From Streptomyces sp. RFCAC02 (GTDB taxonomy: Bacteria > Actinomycetota > Actinomycetes > Streptomycetales > Streptomycetaceae), in NCBI RefSeq assembly GCF_004193175.1, contig NZ_SAUH01000001.1:909501-973500 (forward strand): 64,000 bases of DNA, in the 5' to 3' direction. The notes under the pieces were generated by a model. It did not search any database. It had not been told where the DNA came from and saw only the letters and a program-made list of their open reading frames with translations. Shown one piece after another: positions 17,011 to 25,431 of this stretch; the stretch's first letter is position 1; each line of letters starts with the position of its first letter. The position numbers and the translations under genes were made by a program.

Positions 17011-17835
17011 ATGGCCGCAGCACAGTCCGCAGGGAGCCGCACCGTTCTGCTCACCGGAGCCGCCGGCGGCGTCGGCACGCTGATGCGCGACCTGCTCCCC
17101 CCGTACGGCTACGCGCTGCGCCTCCTCGACATGCGGCCGATCCCCGGCGAACCGGACGCCGTCACCGCCGACCTCGGCGACATCGACACCCTGCGCGAGG
17201 CGGTGCGCGGCACCGACGCCGTCCTCCATCTCGCGGGCATATCGCTGGAGTCGGGCTTCGAGCAGATCCTGCGCTCCAACATCGAGGGCACCTACCACCT
17301 CTACGAGGCGGCGCGGCTCGAGGGCGTGCGCCGCGTCGTGTTCGCCTCGAGCAACCACGCGGTCGGCATGACGCCCTGGCCCGGCCCGGGCGAGCCGCGC
17401 GTGCCGATCGACACGCCGCACCGGCCCGACACGTTCTACGGCCTCTCGAAGTGCTTCGGCGAGGACCTCGCGCAGTTCTACTGGGACAAGCACGGCATCG
17501 AGACCGTGTCCGTGCGCATCGGCTCCTGCTTCCCGAAGCCGACGTCCGTGCGGATGCTGTCCGTCTGGCTGAGCCCGCAGGACGGGGCGCGGCTGTTCCA
17601 CGCGGCCCTCAGCACGCCGGACGTGGGCCACACCGTCGTCCACGGCTCGTCGGCCAACACCCGCAGCGTGTGGGACCTGTCGTCGGCGAAGGCGCTCGGC
17701 TACACGCCGCTCGACGACTCCGAGCCGTTCGCCGCCGAACTGATCGCGGCCGAGGGCGAGCTGGACACCACGCGCCCCGAGCAGGCCAGGCTCGGCGGCC
17801 ACTTCGTCACCGACCCGCCCATCTGGCCGCACTGA
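17011..17835 (+). CDS. udh: Uronate dehydrogenase-like NAD-dependent epimerase/dehydratase
   Basis: The 274 aa extended short-chain dehydrogenase has the NAD motif TGAAGGVG (residues 12-19) and the catalytic YxxxK in FYGLSKCFGEDLA. Uronate dehydrogenases oxidise D-galacturonate or D-glucuronate to aldarolactones; the stretches SSNHAVGM and RIGSCFPKP look typical of them. The divergent KdgD gene of the same pathway supports this over a general epimerase. I prefer ATG 17011, which follows GAGAGGAAG at 11 nt; ATG 16981 would lie almost on the predicted transcription start. A clear hairpin follows the stop. Confidence 0.82.
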   Translation: MAAAQSAGSRTVLLTGAAGGVGTLMRDLLPPYGYALRLLDMRPIPGEPDAVTADLGDIDTLREAVRGTDAVLHLAGISLESGFEQILRSNIEGTYHLYEAARLEGVRRVVFASSNHAVGMTPWPGPGEPRVPIDTPHRPDTFYGLSKCFGEDLAQFYWDKHGIETVSVRIGSCFPKPTSVRMLSVWLSPQDGARLFHAALSTPDVGHTVVHGSSANTRSVWDLSSAKALGYTPLDDSEPFAAELIAAEGELDTTRPEQARLGGHFVTDPPIWPH

Positions 17836-17843
17836 CCGGCGCG

Positions 17844-17868
17844 CGGGCTCCCCGCCGCGGGGAGCCCG
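17844..17868. terminator. Hairpin terminator between convergent genes
   Basis: A perfect 10-bp stem (17844-17853 with 17859-17868) with a 5-nt loop lies between the ends of udh and the serine hydrolase gene. Confidence 0.75.
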
Positions 17869-17881
17869 TGACGCGCGGCGC

Positions 17882-19054
17882 TCAGCGCTGGGCGGGCAGC
17901 CGCGCTCCCGTCAGCGCCAGGCGGCACGCCCGCACGGCGCGCGCGAGGCGCTCCGCGTCGGGCACGCGGCCGGGGTCGTCGGCCGGGAAGCGGCGGCGGA
18001 CGTAGCCGAGCGCGAGTCCGGAGCGCGGGTCGAGCAGGGCCATCGAGCCGCCCGCCCCGTCGTGCCCGAACGCCCCCGCCCCGAGGTACGGCAGCCCGAC
18101 CATGAAGCCGAGCCCGTAGGCGCGCGTCATGTCGAGGACGATGTCGTGCCCCGCCGAGTGCGCGAGGGCGACGGCCCGCTGCGTGGCGGGGGTGAGCAGG
18201 TCCGCCGCGGCGGCGTACAGGCCCGCGAGACCGCGTGCCGAGCCGACGCCGCCGAACGACGCCTGCCCGCCGGCGCGGAAGAGCGGGTTGTTGGGTGCCT
18301 CGTGCAGCGGCATCGACTCGGGGTGCTGGGAGTTGGACGCGATGCCGAGGAGGCTGTCGGGCGCGACGGCGCGCTCCGGGTCGCCGGCCCTGCGGGGCGG
18401 CAGGACATCAAGGACGCGGGCCTCGTCCGCGGCGGACGGGCCGAGGTGCAGGTCCACGGCGTACGGGCGGCGTATCCGCTCCTCGTAGAACTCCTTCAGC
18501 GGCGCTCCCGACACGCGGCGCACCAGCTCGCCGGTCAGGGCGCCGATGGTGGCGGAGTGGTAGCCGAAGGCGGCGCCGGGGCGCCAGTACGGGGCGTGCG
18601 GGGCGACGCGTTCCGCGATGACGCGGTCGTCGGCGAGTTCGGCGACGGAGAAGCCGTCCTCCGTGCCGATGGCGCCGGCGCGGTGGCCCAGCAGGTCGCG
18701 GACCGTCACGCCGTCCTTCCCCTCGGCGCCGAACTCGGGCCAGTACGCGGCCACCGCGCGGTCCGGGTCGATGGCGCCGTCCTGGATCAGCAGGGCGGCG
18801 GCGAGGAAGCCGATGCCCTTGGTCGAGGAGAAGACGCCGACCAGGGAGTCGGGTCCGATGCCCGGTCCGCCCCACAGGTCGGCGACGGGCCGGCCGTCCA
18901 CGAGGGCGGTGAACTGCGCCGCGTGGTCCTCCTCGGCCGCGAGGACGGCGGCGAAGACGTCGCGCACCGGTTCGTACCCGGGGGCGACCGTGCCGTGGAC
19001 GGCGGTCCCCCCGGCCGCCCCGGTCCCGGCGGTCGCGTCGGTCGTGTCGTTCAC
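17882..19054 (-). CDS. Serine hydrolase (beta-lactamase/esterase EstB family)
   Basis: The 390 aa protein has a class C beta-lactamase fold: the nucleophile SxxK motif in VFSSTKGIG (about residue 73) and the YxS-type motif in GYHSATIGAL. Such cytosolic proteins are commonly esterases or peptidases rather than lactamases. There is no signal peptide. I choose GTG 19054, preceded by GGGGA; the longer frame from 19120 would run through the terminator hairpin of the upstream gene. The neighbouring pectate lyase makes a carbohydrate-ester substrate possible, but this is only context. Confidence 0.78.
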   Translation of the reverse strand: MNDTTDATAGTGAAGGTAVHGTVAPGYEPVRDVFAAVLAAEEDHAAQFTALVDGRPVADLWGGPGIGPDSLVGVFSSTKGIGFLAAALLIQDGAIDPDRAVAAYWPEFGAEGKDGVTVRDLLGHRAGAIGTEDGFSVAELADDRVIAERVAPHAPYWRPGAAFGYHSATIGALTGELVRRVSGAPLKEFYEERIRRPYAVDLHLGPSAADEARVLDVLPPRRAGDPERAVAPDSLLGIASNSQHPESMPLHEAPNNPLFRAGGQASFGGVGSARGLAGLYAAAADLLTPATQRAVALAHSAGHDIVLDMTRAYGLGFMVGLPYLGAGAFGHDGAGGSMALLDPRSGLALGYVRRRFPADDPGRVPDAERLARAVRACRLALTGARLPAQR

Positions 19055-19079
19055 GCGCTGTTCCCCATCCCGCACGGCG

Positions 19080-19117
19080 GCGGAACGCGCCCGGTGCGGT
19101 GACCGGGCGCGTTCCGC
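19080..19117 (-). terminator. Hairpin terminator after the pectate lyase gene
   Basis: A perfect 16-bp stem (19080-19095 with 19102-19117) and 6-nt loop lies downstream of the pectate lyase stop and upstream of the serine hydrolase start, separating the two transcripts. Confidence 0.7.
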
Positions 19118-19207
19118 CACAGGTGTGCGTCTGTGCTTGTTTTTGATCGCCCACCGTTCGAACAGGCTGACCTTTTGGTCGGCTTTGTTTTCCCGGCTGC
19201 TGGTGTT

Positions 19208-20548
19208 CTACCTCAGCCGGCCCGCTCCTGCCCAGTGGTCGACGACGAACGGCACGGCCACGGGGTGGGTGACCTGCCGCCGCAGCTCCGGCCGCCAGCC
19301 CGCGTCGTCGCCGAGCGGGGCGTCCGGGTTCGCCGCGTTGTGGGCGGCGACGAGGTCGGCCGGGCGGTGGTTCACCCAGTTTCCGCGCGCGGTCATCGAG
19401 GTACCGGGCGTCCAGCGGTGGACGGTGTCCGCCGCGCCGAGCCCGTCCGGCAGCGTGAAGGCGTTGTACTCGGCGACCAGCGCCGACTCGATGCCGATGC
19501 CGAAGCTGTAGCCGTACGCGGCGCCCTCGTCCTGGCGGAAGTGGTTGCTGTACACGTCCACCTGGCCGTAGCGGACACGCGGCGCGCGCTCCGTCACGTT
19601 GTGGAACAGGTTGTGGTGGAACGTGGCCCGCAGCCGCCCCCGGTCGTCGGCCGACGCGCCGTCGCTGTTGCCGATCAGGATCGTCTTGTCGTGCTCGGTG
19701 AAGACGTTCCAGCTCGCCGTGACGAGGTCGGCGCCGCGCACGATGTCGAGCTGCCCGTCGTGCTGCTGGAACAGCCGGCCGAAGTACCGGGGCTGCTCCG
19801 CGTCGGGGCGGCGGCCGTCCGTGAACGTGTTGTGGTCCACCCACACGTGCGTCGAGCCGTACAGGACGAGGCTGTCGTACTCGGAGTTCCACTCGCCGAA
19901 CTCGCCGTCCGTCGGGTCCCACTGCGGGAAGCAGTCGAAGGAGTCCTCGAACGTCAGGTTCCGCACGATGACGTTGTCCGCGCCGCGCACGTCCAGCGTC
20001 GCGCCCAGCAGGCGGGCGTCGTCGTCCGCGCCGATGATCGTCGTGTTGGAGCCGACCGGCAGGACCACGCGTTCCTTCTGGAGCGCGGCCGACGCGGCAC
20101 GGGCCTCCTCCAGCGGCCCCGACGGGTCGTCCCGGCCCCACGTCGCCGGATCGTAGGCGGCGAGGTACGCGTCCAGGCTGTAGCCGTCGGTGGCGTAGTC
20201 ATCGCAGCCGAGCGGGTTGCCCGCGTCGTCGGTGTTGGCGTCGATCGTGCCGTCGATCCGGATGATCGTCGGCTCGTCGCCCGTACGCGCCAGCGCGTCG
20301 GCCAGTTCGGCCCGCGTGCTGACGGTGATGTCGTGCCCGCGGCGTGCCTCCGAGCCGCCGGTGACACCGCCCTCCGCCGCGCCCCAGCCGTCGCGGGCGG
20401 GCAGGACGGCGCGTGCCGGGTCACTCCCCGAGCCCCGGCCGGCGCCGGCACCGTGGGCGGTGCCGGCGGCCGTCGCGGGCGGGGGCAGCAGGGCCACGGT
20501 GGCGAGCGCGGTCGCGCAGCCCGCCAGGGCCAGTCGTCCGAGGTGCAT
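19208..20548 (-). CDS. Secreted pectate lyase (PL1-type)
   Basis: Pectate lyases cut polygalacturonate by beta-elimination and need calcium. The 446 aa product has a signal peptide (hydrophobic ALAGCATALATVALL, then AxA) and a parallel beta-helix domain. PL1 hallmarks are visible: the Ca-site VWVDHNTFTDG and the catalytic Arg motif ERAPRVRYG, followed by DVYSNHF. The DSFDCFPQWDPTDG and EWNSEYDSL stretches fit extracellular PL1 enzymes. I use ATG 20548 because AGGGAG is 5 nt upstream; a GTG immediately before is too close. It lies 58 nt behind the sugar-binding protein gene, probably in the same transcript. Confidence 0.9.
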   Translation of the reverse strand: MHLGRLALAGCATALATVALLPPPATAAGTAHGAGAGRGSGSDPARAVLPARDGWGAAEGGVTGGSEARRGHDITVSTRAELADALARTGDEPTIIRIDGTIDANTDDAGNPLGCDDYATDGYSLDAYLAAYDPATWGRDDPSGPLEEARAASAALQKERVVLPVGSNTTIIGADDDARLLGATLDVRGADNVIVRNLTFEDSFDCFPQWDPTDGEFGEWNSEYDSLVLYGSTHVWVDHNTFTDGRRPDAEQPRYFGRLFQQHDGQLDIVRGADLVTASWNVFTEHDKTILIGNSDGASADDRGRLRATFHHNLFHNVTERAPRVRYGQVDVYSNHFRQDEGAAYGYSFGIGIESALVAEYNAFTLPDGLGAADTVHRWTPGTSMTARGNWVNHRPADLVAAHNAANPDAPLGDDAGWRPELRRQVTHPVAVPFVVDHWAGAGRLR

Positions 20549-20606
20549 CACGTCTCCCTGGGATGTGTGCGTGCAGGAACGGTGCCGACGCCGCTGCCGG
20601 TACCGG

Positions 20607-21965
20607 TCAGCCGAACTGCTCCACCCACTCCGCCTGGGCCTCGTTCAGCAGCTCGGCGAGGCCGTCGGCGAACTCCTGGGCGGTGATCTCACCGAGCAGG
20701 AGCTGCTGGAAGCTGCGCTCGCTGTCGGCCTTGCTGATGTTGTTCCAGTCCGGCAGGTAGTACGGGAGCTGGACGATGGTGGTGTTCTCGTCGCTCAGGG
20801 CCTCGACCGCCGCCTGGGTCGGCGGAGCCTCGGCGATCCACGGGTCGTCCAGCGCCCCGGTGTTGGCGGGGATCTGGCCCGCGCTCTCGTTCCACAGGCT
20901 GTTCATCTCCGCCGACGCGGCGAACTCGATGAACTTCCAGGCCGCGTCCTTGTTGTCGCTGGAGCGGAACAGGCCGAGGCCGTCCACCGGGTTGGAGACG
21001 AACGTGTGCGGGCCGCCCTCCTCCCGCGCGGGCATCGGCAGGCCGGCCACCGCGTCGGCGCCGAACGCGGCGACGTGGTCGGGGTAGGAGCCCAGGTTGT
21101 GCTGCATCATGCCGACCTCGCCGCCCGTGAAGGTGGCGACCATGTTGGTGAAGTCGTTGTTCAGGTCGGCCTCGGGCGTCACCGTGTTGTACACGCCGAC
21201 GTAGCGCTCCAGGGCATCGACGTTGGCCGGGTCGTTGACGGTCGTCGTGTCGCCGTCCCAGAACGACTCGATGCCGGACTGCGCGTACATCATGTCGAGG
21301 GCCTGCGCGATCGAGCCCTCACCGCCGCGGATCGTGTAGCCGAACCGGTTGTTGTCGCGGTCGGTCAGCGCCTCGGCGGCGGCGTAGAAGGCGTCGAACG
21401 TGGTGGGCGCGTCGAGACCGGCCGCGTCGAACAGGTCGGTGCGGTACCACAGCACGCCCTGGTTCGCCGAGGTCGGGACGGAGAACGTCTCCTCCTCCTC
21501 GCCGCCCGCCGTGGCCCGGACGCTCTCCAGCATCGCCGGCAGCAGTTCCTCCCCGAGCGGGCTCTCCGCGAGACGGTCGTCCAGCGGCTCAAGCGCGCCC
21601 TGCGCCACGAGGTTCGCCAGGTACGAGGTCTGGACGCCGCCCACGTCGGGCAGGCCGTCGCCGCCCTGGATCGCCGCGTCGTACTTCGACTGCACGTCCG
21701 CGATCGGGACGGGGACGTACTCGACCTCGATGTCGGGGTTCTCCTCCTCGAAGGCGTCGATGATCTGCTCCCACACCTCGGTGCGGACGCCGCCGTTGTT
21801 GTCCCAGAAGACGATCTTGCCGGTGCCGTCGCCCTCGGCGCCCGAGCCGCCGCCGTCCTCGCCGCAGGCGGTGGCGCCCGCCGCGAGCATCAGGCCGGCC
21901 GTCAGCAGCGCCGTGGTGCGGGCCGTGGGACGGGAGAGGCGTCTGGCTGTGCGTGGCTTTCTCAT
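20607..21965 (-). CDS. CUT1 ABC transporter sugar-binding lipoprotein
   Basis: The 452 aa product is a MalE-type extracellular solute-binding protein. A lipobox ends the signal sequence (LMLAAGATAC), so the mature protein is a membrane-anchored lipoprotein. The core shows binding-protein features such as IVFWDNNGG, DAFEEENPDIEVEYVPV and GVLWYRTDLFDAAG. The operon position next to pectate lyase suggests oligogalacturonides or other pectin fragments as ligand. GGAG lies 7 nt before ATG 21965. The ATP-binding subunit is not in the cluster; streptomycete CUT1 importers commonly share the MsiK ATPase. Confidence 0.88.
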   Translation of the reverse strand: MRKPRTARRLSRPTARTTALLTAGLMLAAGATACGEDGGGSGAEGDGTGKIVFWDNNGGVRTEVWEQIIDAFEEENPDIEVEYVPVPIADVQSKYDAAIQGGDGLPDVGGVQTSYLANLVAQGALEPLDDRLAESPLGEELLPAMLESVRATAGGEEEETFSVPTSANQGVLWYRTDLFDAAGLDAPTTFDAFYAAAEALTDRDNNRFGYTIRGGEGSIAQALDMMYAQSGIESFWDGDTTTVNDPANVDALERYVGVYNTVTPEADLNNDFTNMVATFTGGEVGMMQHNLGSYPDHVAAFGADAVAGLPMPAREEGGPHTFVSNPVDGLGLFRSSDNKDAAWKFIEFAASAEMNSLWNESAGQIPANTGALDDPWIAEAPPTQAAVEALSDENTTIVQLPYYLPDWNNISKADSERSFQQLLLGEITAQEFADGLAELLNEAQAEWVEQFG

Positions 21966-22060
21966 GGTGCAGCTCCGTTGCTGGGTTCCATGCCGGGCTT
22001 CCGGCTGGTGGGTGGTGGACGTGACGTCGTGATGTCGTGCCGTGCGGCCGGAACGCGGGA

Positions 22061-23206
22061 TCAGCGGGGTGCGACGGCCCAGGGGACGCCGAGTTCCGAG
22101 TAGAGCGCCAGGTCGCGTGCCCCGGCGGCGGTCAGGTCGTCGATGCCGGGGACGACACGGCGCGGGCCGGTCTCGCCCGGCTCGGTATGCCAGGCGCCGG
22201 GCGGCAGCCGCACCGGATCGGGCGCGGTGCGGACCGCCTCGACGAGCCGGGTGAACGCGCCGGTGCGCTCCAGCGGGACGATCAGGGGTGTGCCGTCCCG
22301 CAGGTGGGCGACCAGGTTGGCCAGCAGGTCGGTGCGGCCGTACCGGGTCGTCTCGGGCGGCCGGCCGTGCCGTTCGAGCACGACGAGGTCGGCCTTGTAC
22401 CAGAAGGTGACACGGCCCTCCTCGCCGTGGACGACCACGTACGGCTCGCCGGGCTTCTCGGCGGCGAGCGTCACGGCCGTGACGATCCGCCCGCCGCCGG
22501 CCGTGCGGATGCGGGCGCAGGAGGTGTCGTCGGCGTCGATGTCGTTGACCCGGTACAGCTCCAGGTCGATGCCGGTGACGTCGTCCGCGCGGTCCGCGCC
22601 GTCGATCCGCAGCGCCGTCGCGACCGCGTGCGCCAGGGGGTTGGTGAGGACGCCGTCCACGACGTCCCGCCCGTCCAGGGTGCGCAGGCCGCCCCACCTG
22701 GCGCGCCGCCAGTACGACTCCTCCCGCACCCACGCCCCGGCCGCGCCGATCCCCCGCACCGCCCCGATCACCCCGTCGGCGATCGTGCGGCGGACGGCGG
22801 CGACGGCGTCCGAGCCGAGGGACTGGAACCCGACCTGGCACGCCACCCCGGCCGCCGCCACCCCCTGCGACAGCCGCCCGAACTCGGTGAGCGACGGGGT
22901 CGGCGGCTTCTCAAGCAGCAGGTGGACGCCCCGCGCCGCCGCCGTCAGGCCGAGTTCGGCGTGCGTGTGGATCGGCGTGCAGACGACGGCCGCCTCGGCC
23001 CCGGTGCGCGCCAGCAGCGCGTCCAGGTCGTCGGACTGCTCGGGCGTGCCGAGGCCGTCCAGTTCCGCGCCGGTGAGCGGGGCGAGGTCGCACACGCCGA
23101 CCAGCCGGACGAGCCCCTCGGCGGTGAGGCGGCGCAGGTTCGCCAGGTGCCAGCGGCCGTGGCCGCGCGCCCCGGCGAGCACGACGGGCAGCGGGGCGCG
23201 CGTCAT
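22061..23206 (-). CDS. Gfo/Idh/MocA family oxidoreductase
   Basis: The 381 aa protein has a Rossmann motif at its start (VVLAGARGHGRWH) and the EKP motif (LLLEKPPTP, about residue 95) with the conserved Lys of the Gfo/Idh/MocA family. Members oxidise or reduce sugars and sugar acids with NAD(P). Its ATG overlaps the stop of the upstream permease as ATGA (23203-23206), so it is cotranslated with the importer. An intracellular step on the imported sugar is likely; the substrate is not determinable. Confidence 0.85.
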   Translation of the reverse strand: MTRAPLPVVLAGARGHGRWHLANLRRLTAEGLVRLVGVCDLAPLTGAELDGLGTPEQSDDLDALLARTGAEAAVVCTPIHTHAELGLTAAARGVHLLLEKPPTPSLTEFGRLSQGVAAAGVACQVGFQSLGSDAVAAVRRTIADGVIGAVRGIGAAGAWVREESYWRRARWGGLRTLDGRDVVDGVLTNPLAHAVATALRIDGADRADDVTGIDLELYRVNDIDADDTSCARIRTAGGGRIVTAVTLAAEKPGEPYVVVHGEEGRVTFWYKADLVVLERHGRPPETTRYGRTDLLANLVAHLRDGTPLIVPLERTGAFTRLVEAVRTAPDPVRLPPGAWHTEPGETGPRRVVPGIDDLTAAGARDLALYSELGVPWAVAPR

Positions 23207-24129
23207 CCCTTCACCGCCCCCGCGCTGAAGCCGGTGATGAGCCAGCGCTGGATGAACGCGAAGACCAGGACCACCGGCACGGCCGCCACGACACCGCCCG
23301 CGGCGAGGGCGCCGAGGTCGACGCTGTCGGCGCCGATGAGCGTGTTGAGGCCGACCGGGATCGTCTGCTTGTCCTGCGACGACAGGAACATCAGCGCGAA
23401 CAGGAAGTGGTTCCAGCTGTGGACGAAGGCGAACGACCCCACCGCCACCAGGCCGGGCCGCAGCAGCGGCAGCACGATGGTGAGGAACGCCCGCATCCGC
23501 GAGCAGCCGTCCACCCAGGCCGCCTCCTCCAGGGACGGCGGCACGTTCCGGATGAAGCCGCTGATCAGGATCATCGACAGCGGGAGCTGGAACACGGTCT
23601 CGGCGAGGATGACGCTCCACAGCGAGTTGAGGAGCCCCAGCTCGCGGAACACCTGGAAGAGCGGCACGAGCATCAGCGCGCCCGGGATGAACTGCGAGGC
23701 GAGCAGCGCCAGCATGAACGGCATCTTCAGCCGGAACCGGAAGCGCGCGAGCGCGTATCCGCCGGACAGGGCCACGAACATCGTCAGGATCATGGTGGCG
23801 ATGCCGACGTAGGCGCTGTTGATGAAGAAGGTGTCGAAGCTGCGTTCCGTCCAGACCTTCTCGAAGTGCTCGCCCGTGATCGGCCAGGGGATCAGCCGCG
23901 TGGAGCCCGGCTCGCGCAGGGCGAACAGCAGCATCCAGTAGAACGGGACGAGCGTGAAGACCAGGTAGATCGCCAGCGGTGTCCAGATCTGCCAGCGCGG
24001 CGGCTGGTCGTGGGAGCGCCGGCGGCCGCGGCGCGGGGTCGTCGCGGGGGGCACGGGCGGGGTCGCGGCGCGGGGGAGGTTCCGTTCGGCGCGGGCGCCC
24101 GCCGCGCTCGCGGCGCTGGTGGCGGTCAT
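23203..24129 (-). CDS. CUT1 ABC transporter permease (MalG type)
   Basis: The 308 aa inner-membrane permease has six predicted membrane segments after an unusually basic and Pro-rich N-terminal tail of about 45 residues. The EAA loop that docks with the ATPase reads EEAAWVDGCSRMRAFLTIVLP. It pairs with the MalF-type permease just upstream: its ATG overlaps that gene's stop as ATGA (24126-24129). Downstream it overlaps the oxidoreductase gene in the same way. Confidence 0.92.
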   Translation of the reverse strand: MTATSAASAAGARAERNLPRAATPPVPPATTPRRGRRRSHDQPPRWQIWTPLAIYLVFTLVPFYWMLLFALREPGSTRLIPWPITGEHFEKVWTERSFDTFFINSAYVGIATMILTMFVALSGGYALARFRFRLKMPFMLALLASQFIPGALMLVPLFQVFRELGLLNSLWSVILAETVFQLPLSMILISGFIRNVPPSLEEAAWVDGCSRMRAFLTIVLPLLRPGLVAVGSFAFVHSWNHFLFALMFLSSQDKQTIPVGLNTLIGADSVDLGALAAGGVVAAVPVVLVFAFIQRWLITGFSAGAVKG

Positions 24130-25055
24130 TTGTCGTCGCCTCCGAACTTGCTCAGGCGCAGGTAGAGGATGGAACAGAACAGGAGGATCACGAACGCCAC
24201 CGTGGTCAGGGCCGCCGCGTAACCGAAGTCGTTGCCGTCGATGCCGGTCTGGGCGACGTACAGCGGCAGGGTCGTCGTGGAGCCGGCGGGGCCGCCGTTG
24301 GTGAGGGTGTAGAGGAGGTCGACGTTGTTGAACTCCCACACGCCGCGCAGCAGCGTGGACAGGACGATGGCGTCGCGCAGGTGCGGCAGGGTGATGTGCC
24401 AGAACTGCCGTACGCGGCTCGCGCCGTCCACGGACGCCGCCTCGTACAGGTCCTTGCTGACGGACTGGAGGTCGGCCAGGATCAGGATCGCGAAGAAGGG
24501 GACACCGCGCCACAGTTCGGAGATGACGGCGCCCCAGAACGCAGTCCCCGTGTCGGCGAGGACGGAGGTCCCGTACTCACCGATCCCCGCGTCGGCCAGG
24601 TAGCGGTTGATGCCGGTCGAGGGATTGAAGATCAGCAGCCAGATCGTGCTCGTCAGGACGCCGGAGACGGCCCAGGGCGAGAAGACGAGGGCGCGGGCGA
24701 GACCGCGGCCGATGAACGTCTGGTTGATCACCAGGGCCAGGGCGAGACCGAACACGAGCTGGAGCGACACCTCGACGAGGACCCAGCGCGCGCTGAACGC
24801 GAGCGTGTCCCAGAAGAACGGGTCGTCGGTGAGGATCTTCCGGAAGTTGTCGAGGCCGGCGAACCCGTTCCGCCACGGTTTCGTGGGGTTGTGGTTGCGC
24901 AGGCTGTAGTAGAGGACGCTGAGGGCCGGGTAGACGATGAAACCCAGCATCAGCAGCCCGGCGGGTGCGAGCAGCAGATACGGCAGGGAGCGCGGGGTGC
25001 TTCCGGCACGTCGGCGCCGCGGCGGCCGGGTCCGGGCTTGCACGGCGTCGGCCAT
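24126..25055 (-). CDS. CUT1 ABC transporter permease (MalF type)
   Basis: The 309 aa permease has six membrane segments and the EAA loop EAASVDGASRVRQFWHITLP. It is the first gene of the importer operon (permease, permease, oxidoreductase, binding protein, pectate lyase). ATG 25055 is preceded by GGAGAG. The 376-nt region before it contains imperfect repeats and the terminator of the previous operon, so a promoter between about 25060 and 25350 is expected. Confidence 0.92.
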   Translation of the reverse strand: MADAVQARTRPPRRRRAGSTPRSLPYLLLAPAGLLMLGFIVYPALSVLYYSLRNHNPTKPWRNGFAGLDNFRKILTDDPFFWDTLAFSARWVLVEVSLQLVFGLALALVINQTFIGRGLARALVFSPWAVSGVLTSTIWLLIFNPSTGINRYLADAGIGEYGTSVLADTGTAFWGAVISELWRGVPFFAILILADLQSVSKDLYEAASVDGASRVRQFWHITLPHLRDAIVLSTLLRGVWEFNNVDLLYTLTNGGPAGSTTTLPLYVAQTGIDGNDFGYAAALTTVAFVILLFCSILYLRLSKFGGDDK

Positions 25056-25431
25056 GACGGCTCTCCGTTCTAGCGGGCGGACGGACTGACGGGTACGGCC
25101 GGCACCCGCGCGGCGGCGTACGGGCGCGCGCGGGGGCGGTCGTCGTGGTGCGGGTGGTACGGCGGTGCGGTCTTACGGCTGTGCAGCAGTGCGTTGAGTG
25201 GTGCGGCTGTGCAGTGGGTGCGCGGACAGTGCGGGAGACGCAGGAGATGTCCGGTGGTGCCGTGGTGCGCGGACGGTGCGGGAAGGCACGTGTGTCCGGT
25301 GGTGCCGTGGTGCCGTGGTGCCGTGGTGCGTGAGGTGGGTGGTGCGCGGCCCGGGCGCCTCGTCGTCCGTGAGGCGCCCGGCGCCGGATCGTGTCGGGCG
25401 GTGCGGTGGTGCGGGGTGTCGTCGTCAGGGG
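25056..25431. repeat. Repeat-rich intergenic region before the importer operon
   Basis: No gene is apparent. A 45-47 nt unit beginning CGCGGAC occurs twice in tandem (25221-25267 and 25268-25312) with about ten differences, and an 8-nt unit GTGCCGTG is repeated three times at 25302-25325. The region is rich in GGTG on the plus strand, that is CACC on the operon strand. It must also contain the operon's promoter. I find no similarity to known riboswitches by eye. Confidence 0.6.
25351..25381 (-). terminator. Hairpin terminator after the dehydratase operon
   Basis: An 11-bp stem (25351-25361 with 25371-25381) lies 51-81 nt past the dehydratase stop. It separates the GntR-DHDPS-dehydratase transcript from the importer operon. 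Confidence 0.65.

Noticed and set aside
22061..23620. 519-codon extension of the Gfo/Idh gene
   Set aside because: The part above 23206 is antisense-like and overlaps the MalG-type permease; ATG 23206 in an ATGA overlap is a better start.
25056..25431. CRISPR array or riboswitch in the repeat-rich gap
   Set aside because: Repeats are only two or three imperfect direct copies without unique spacers, and no conserved riboswitch core can be recognised.
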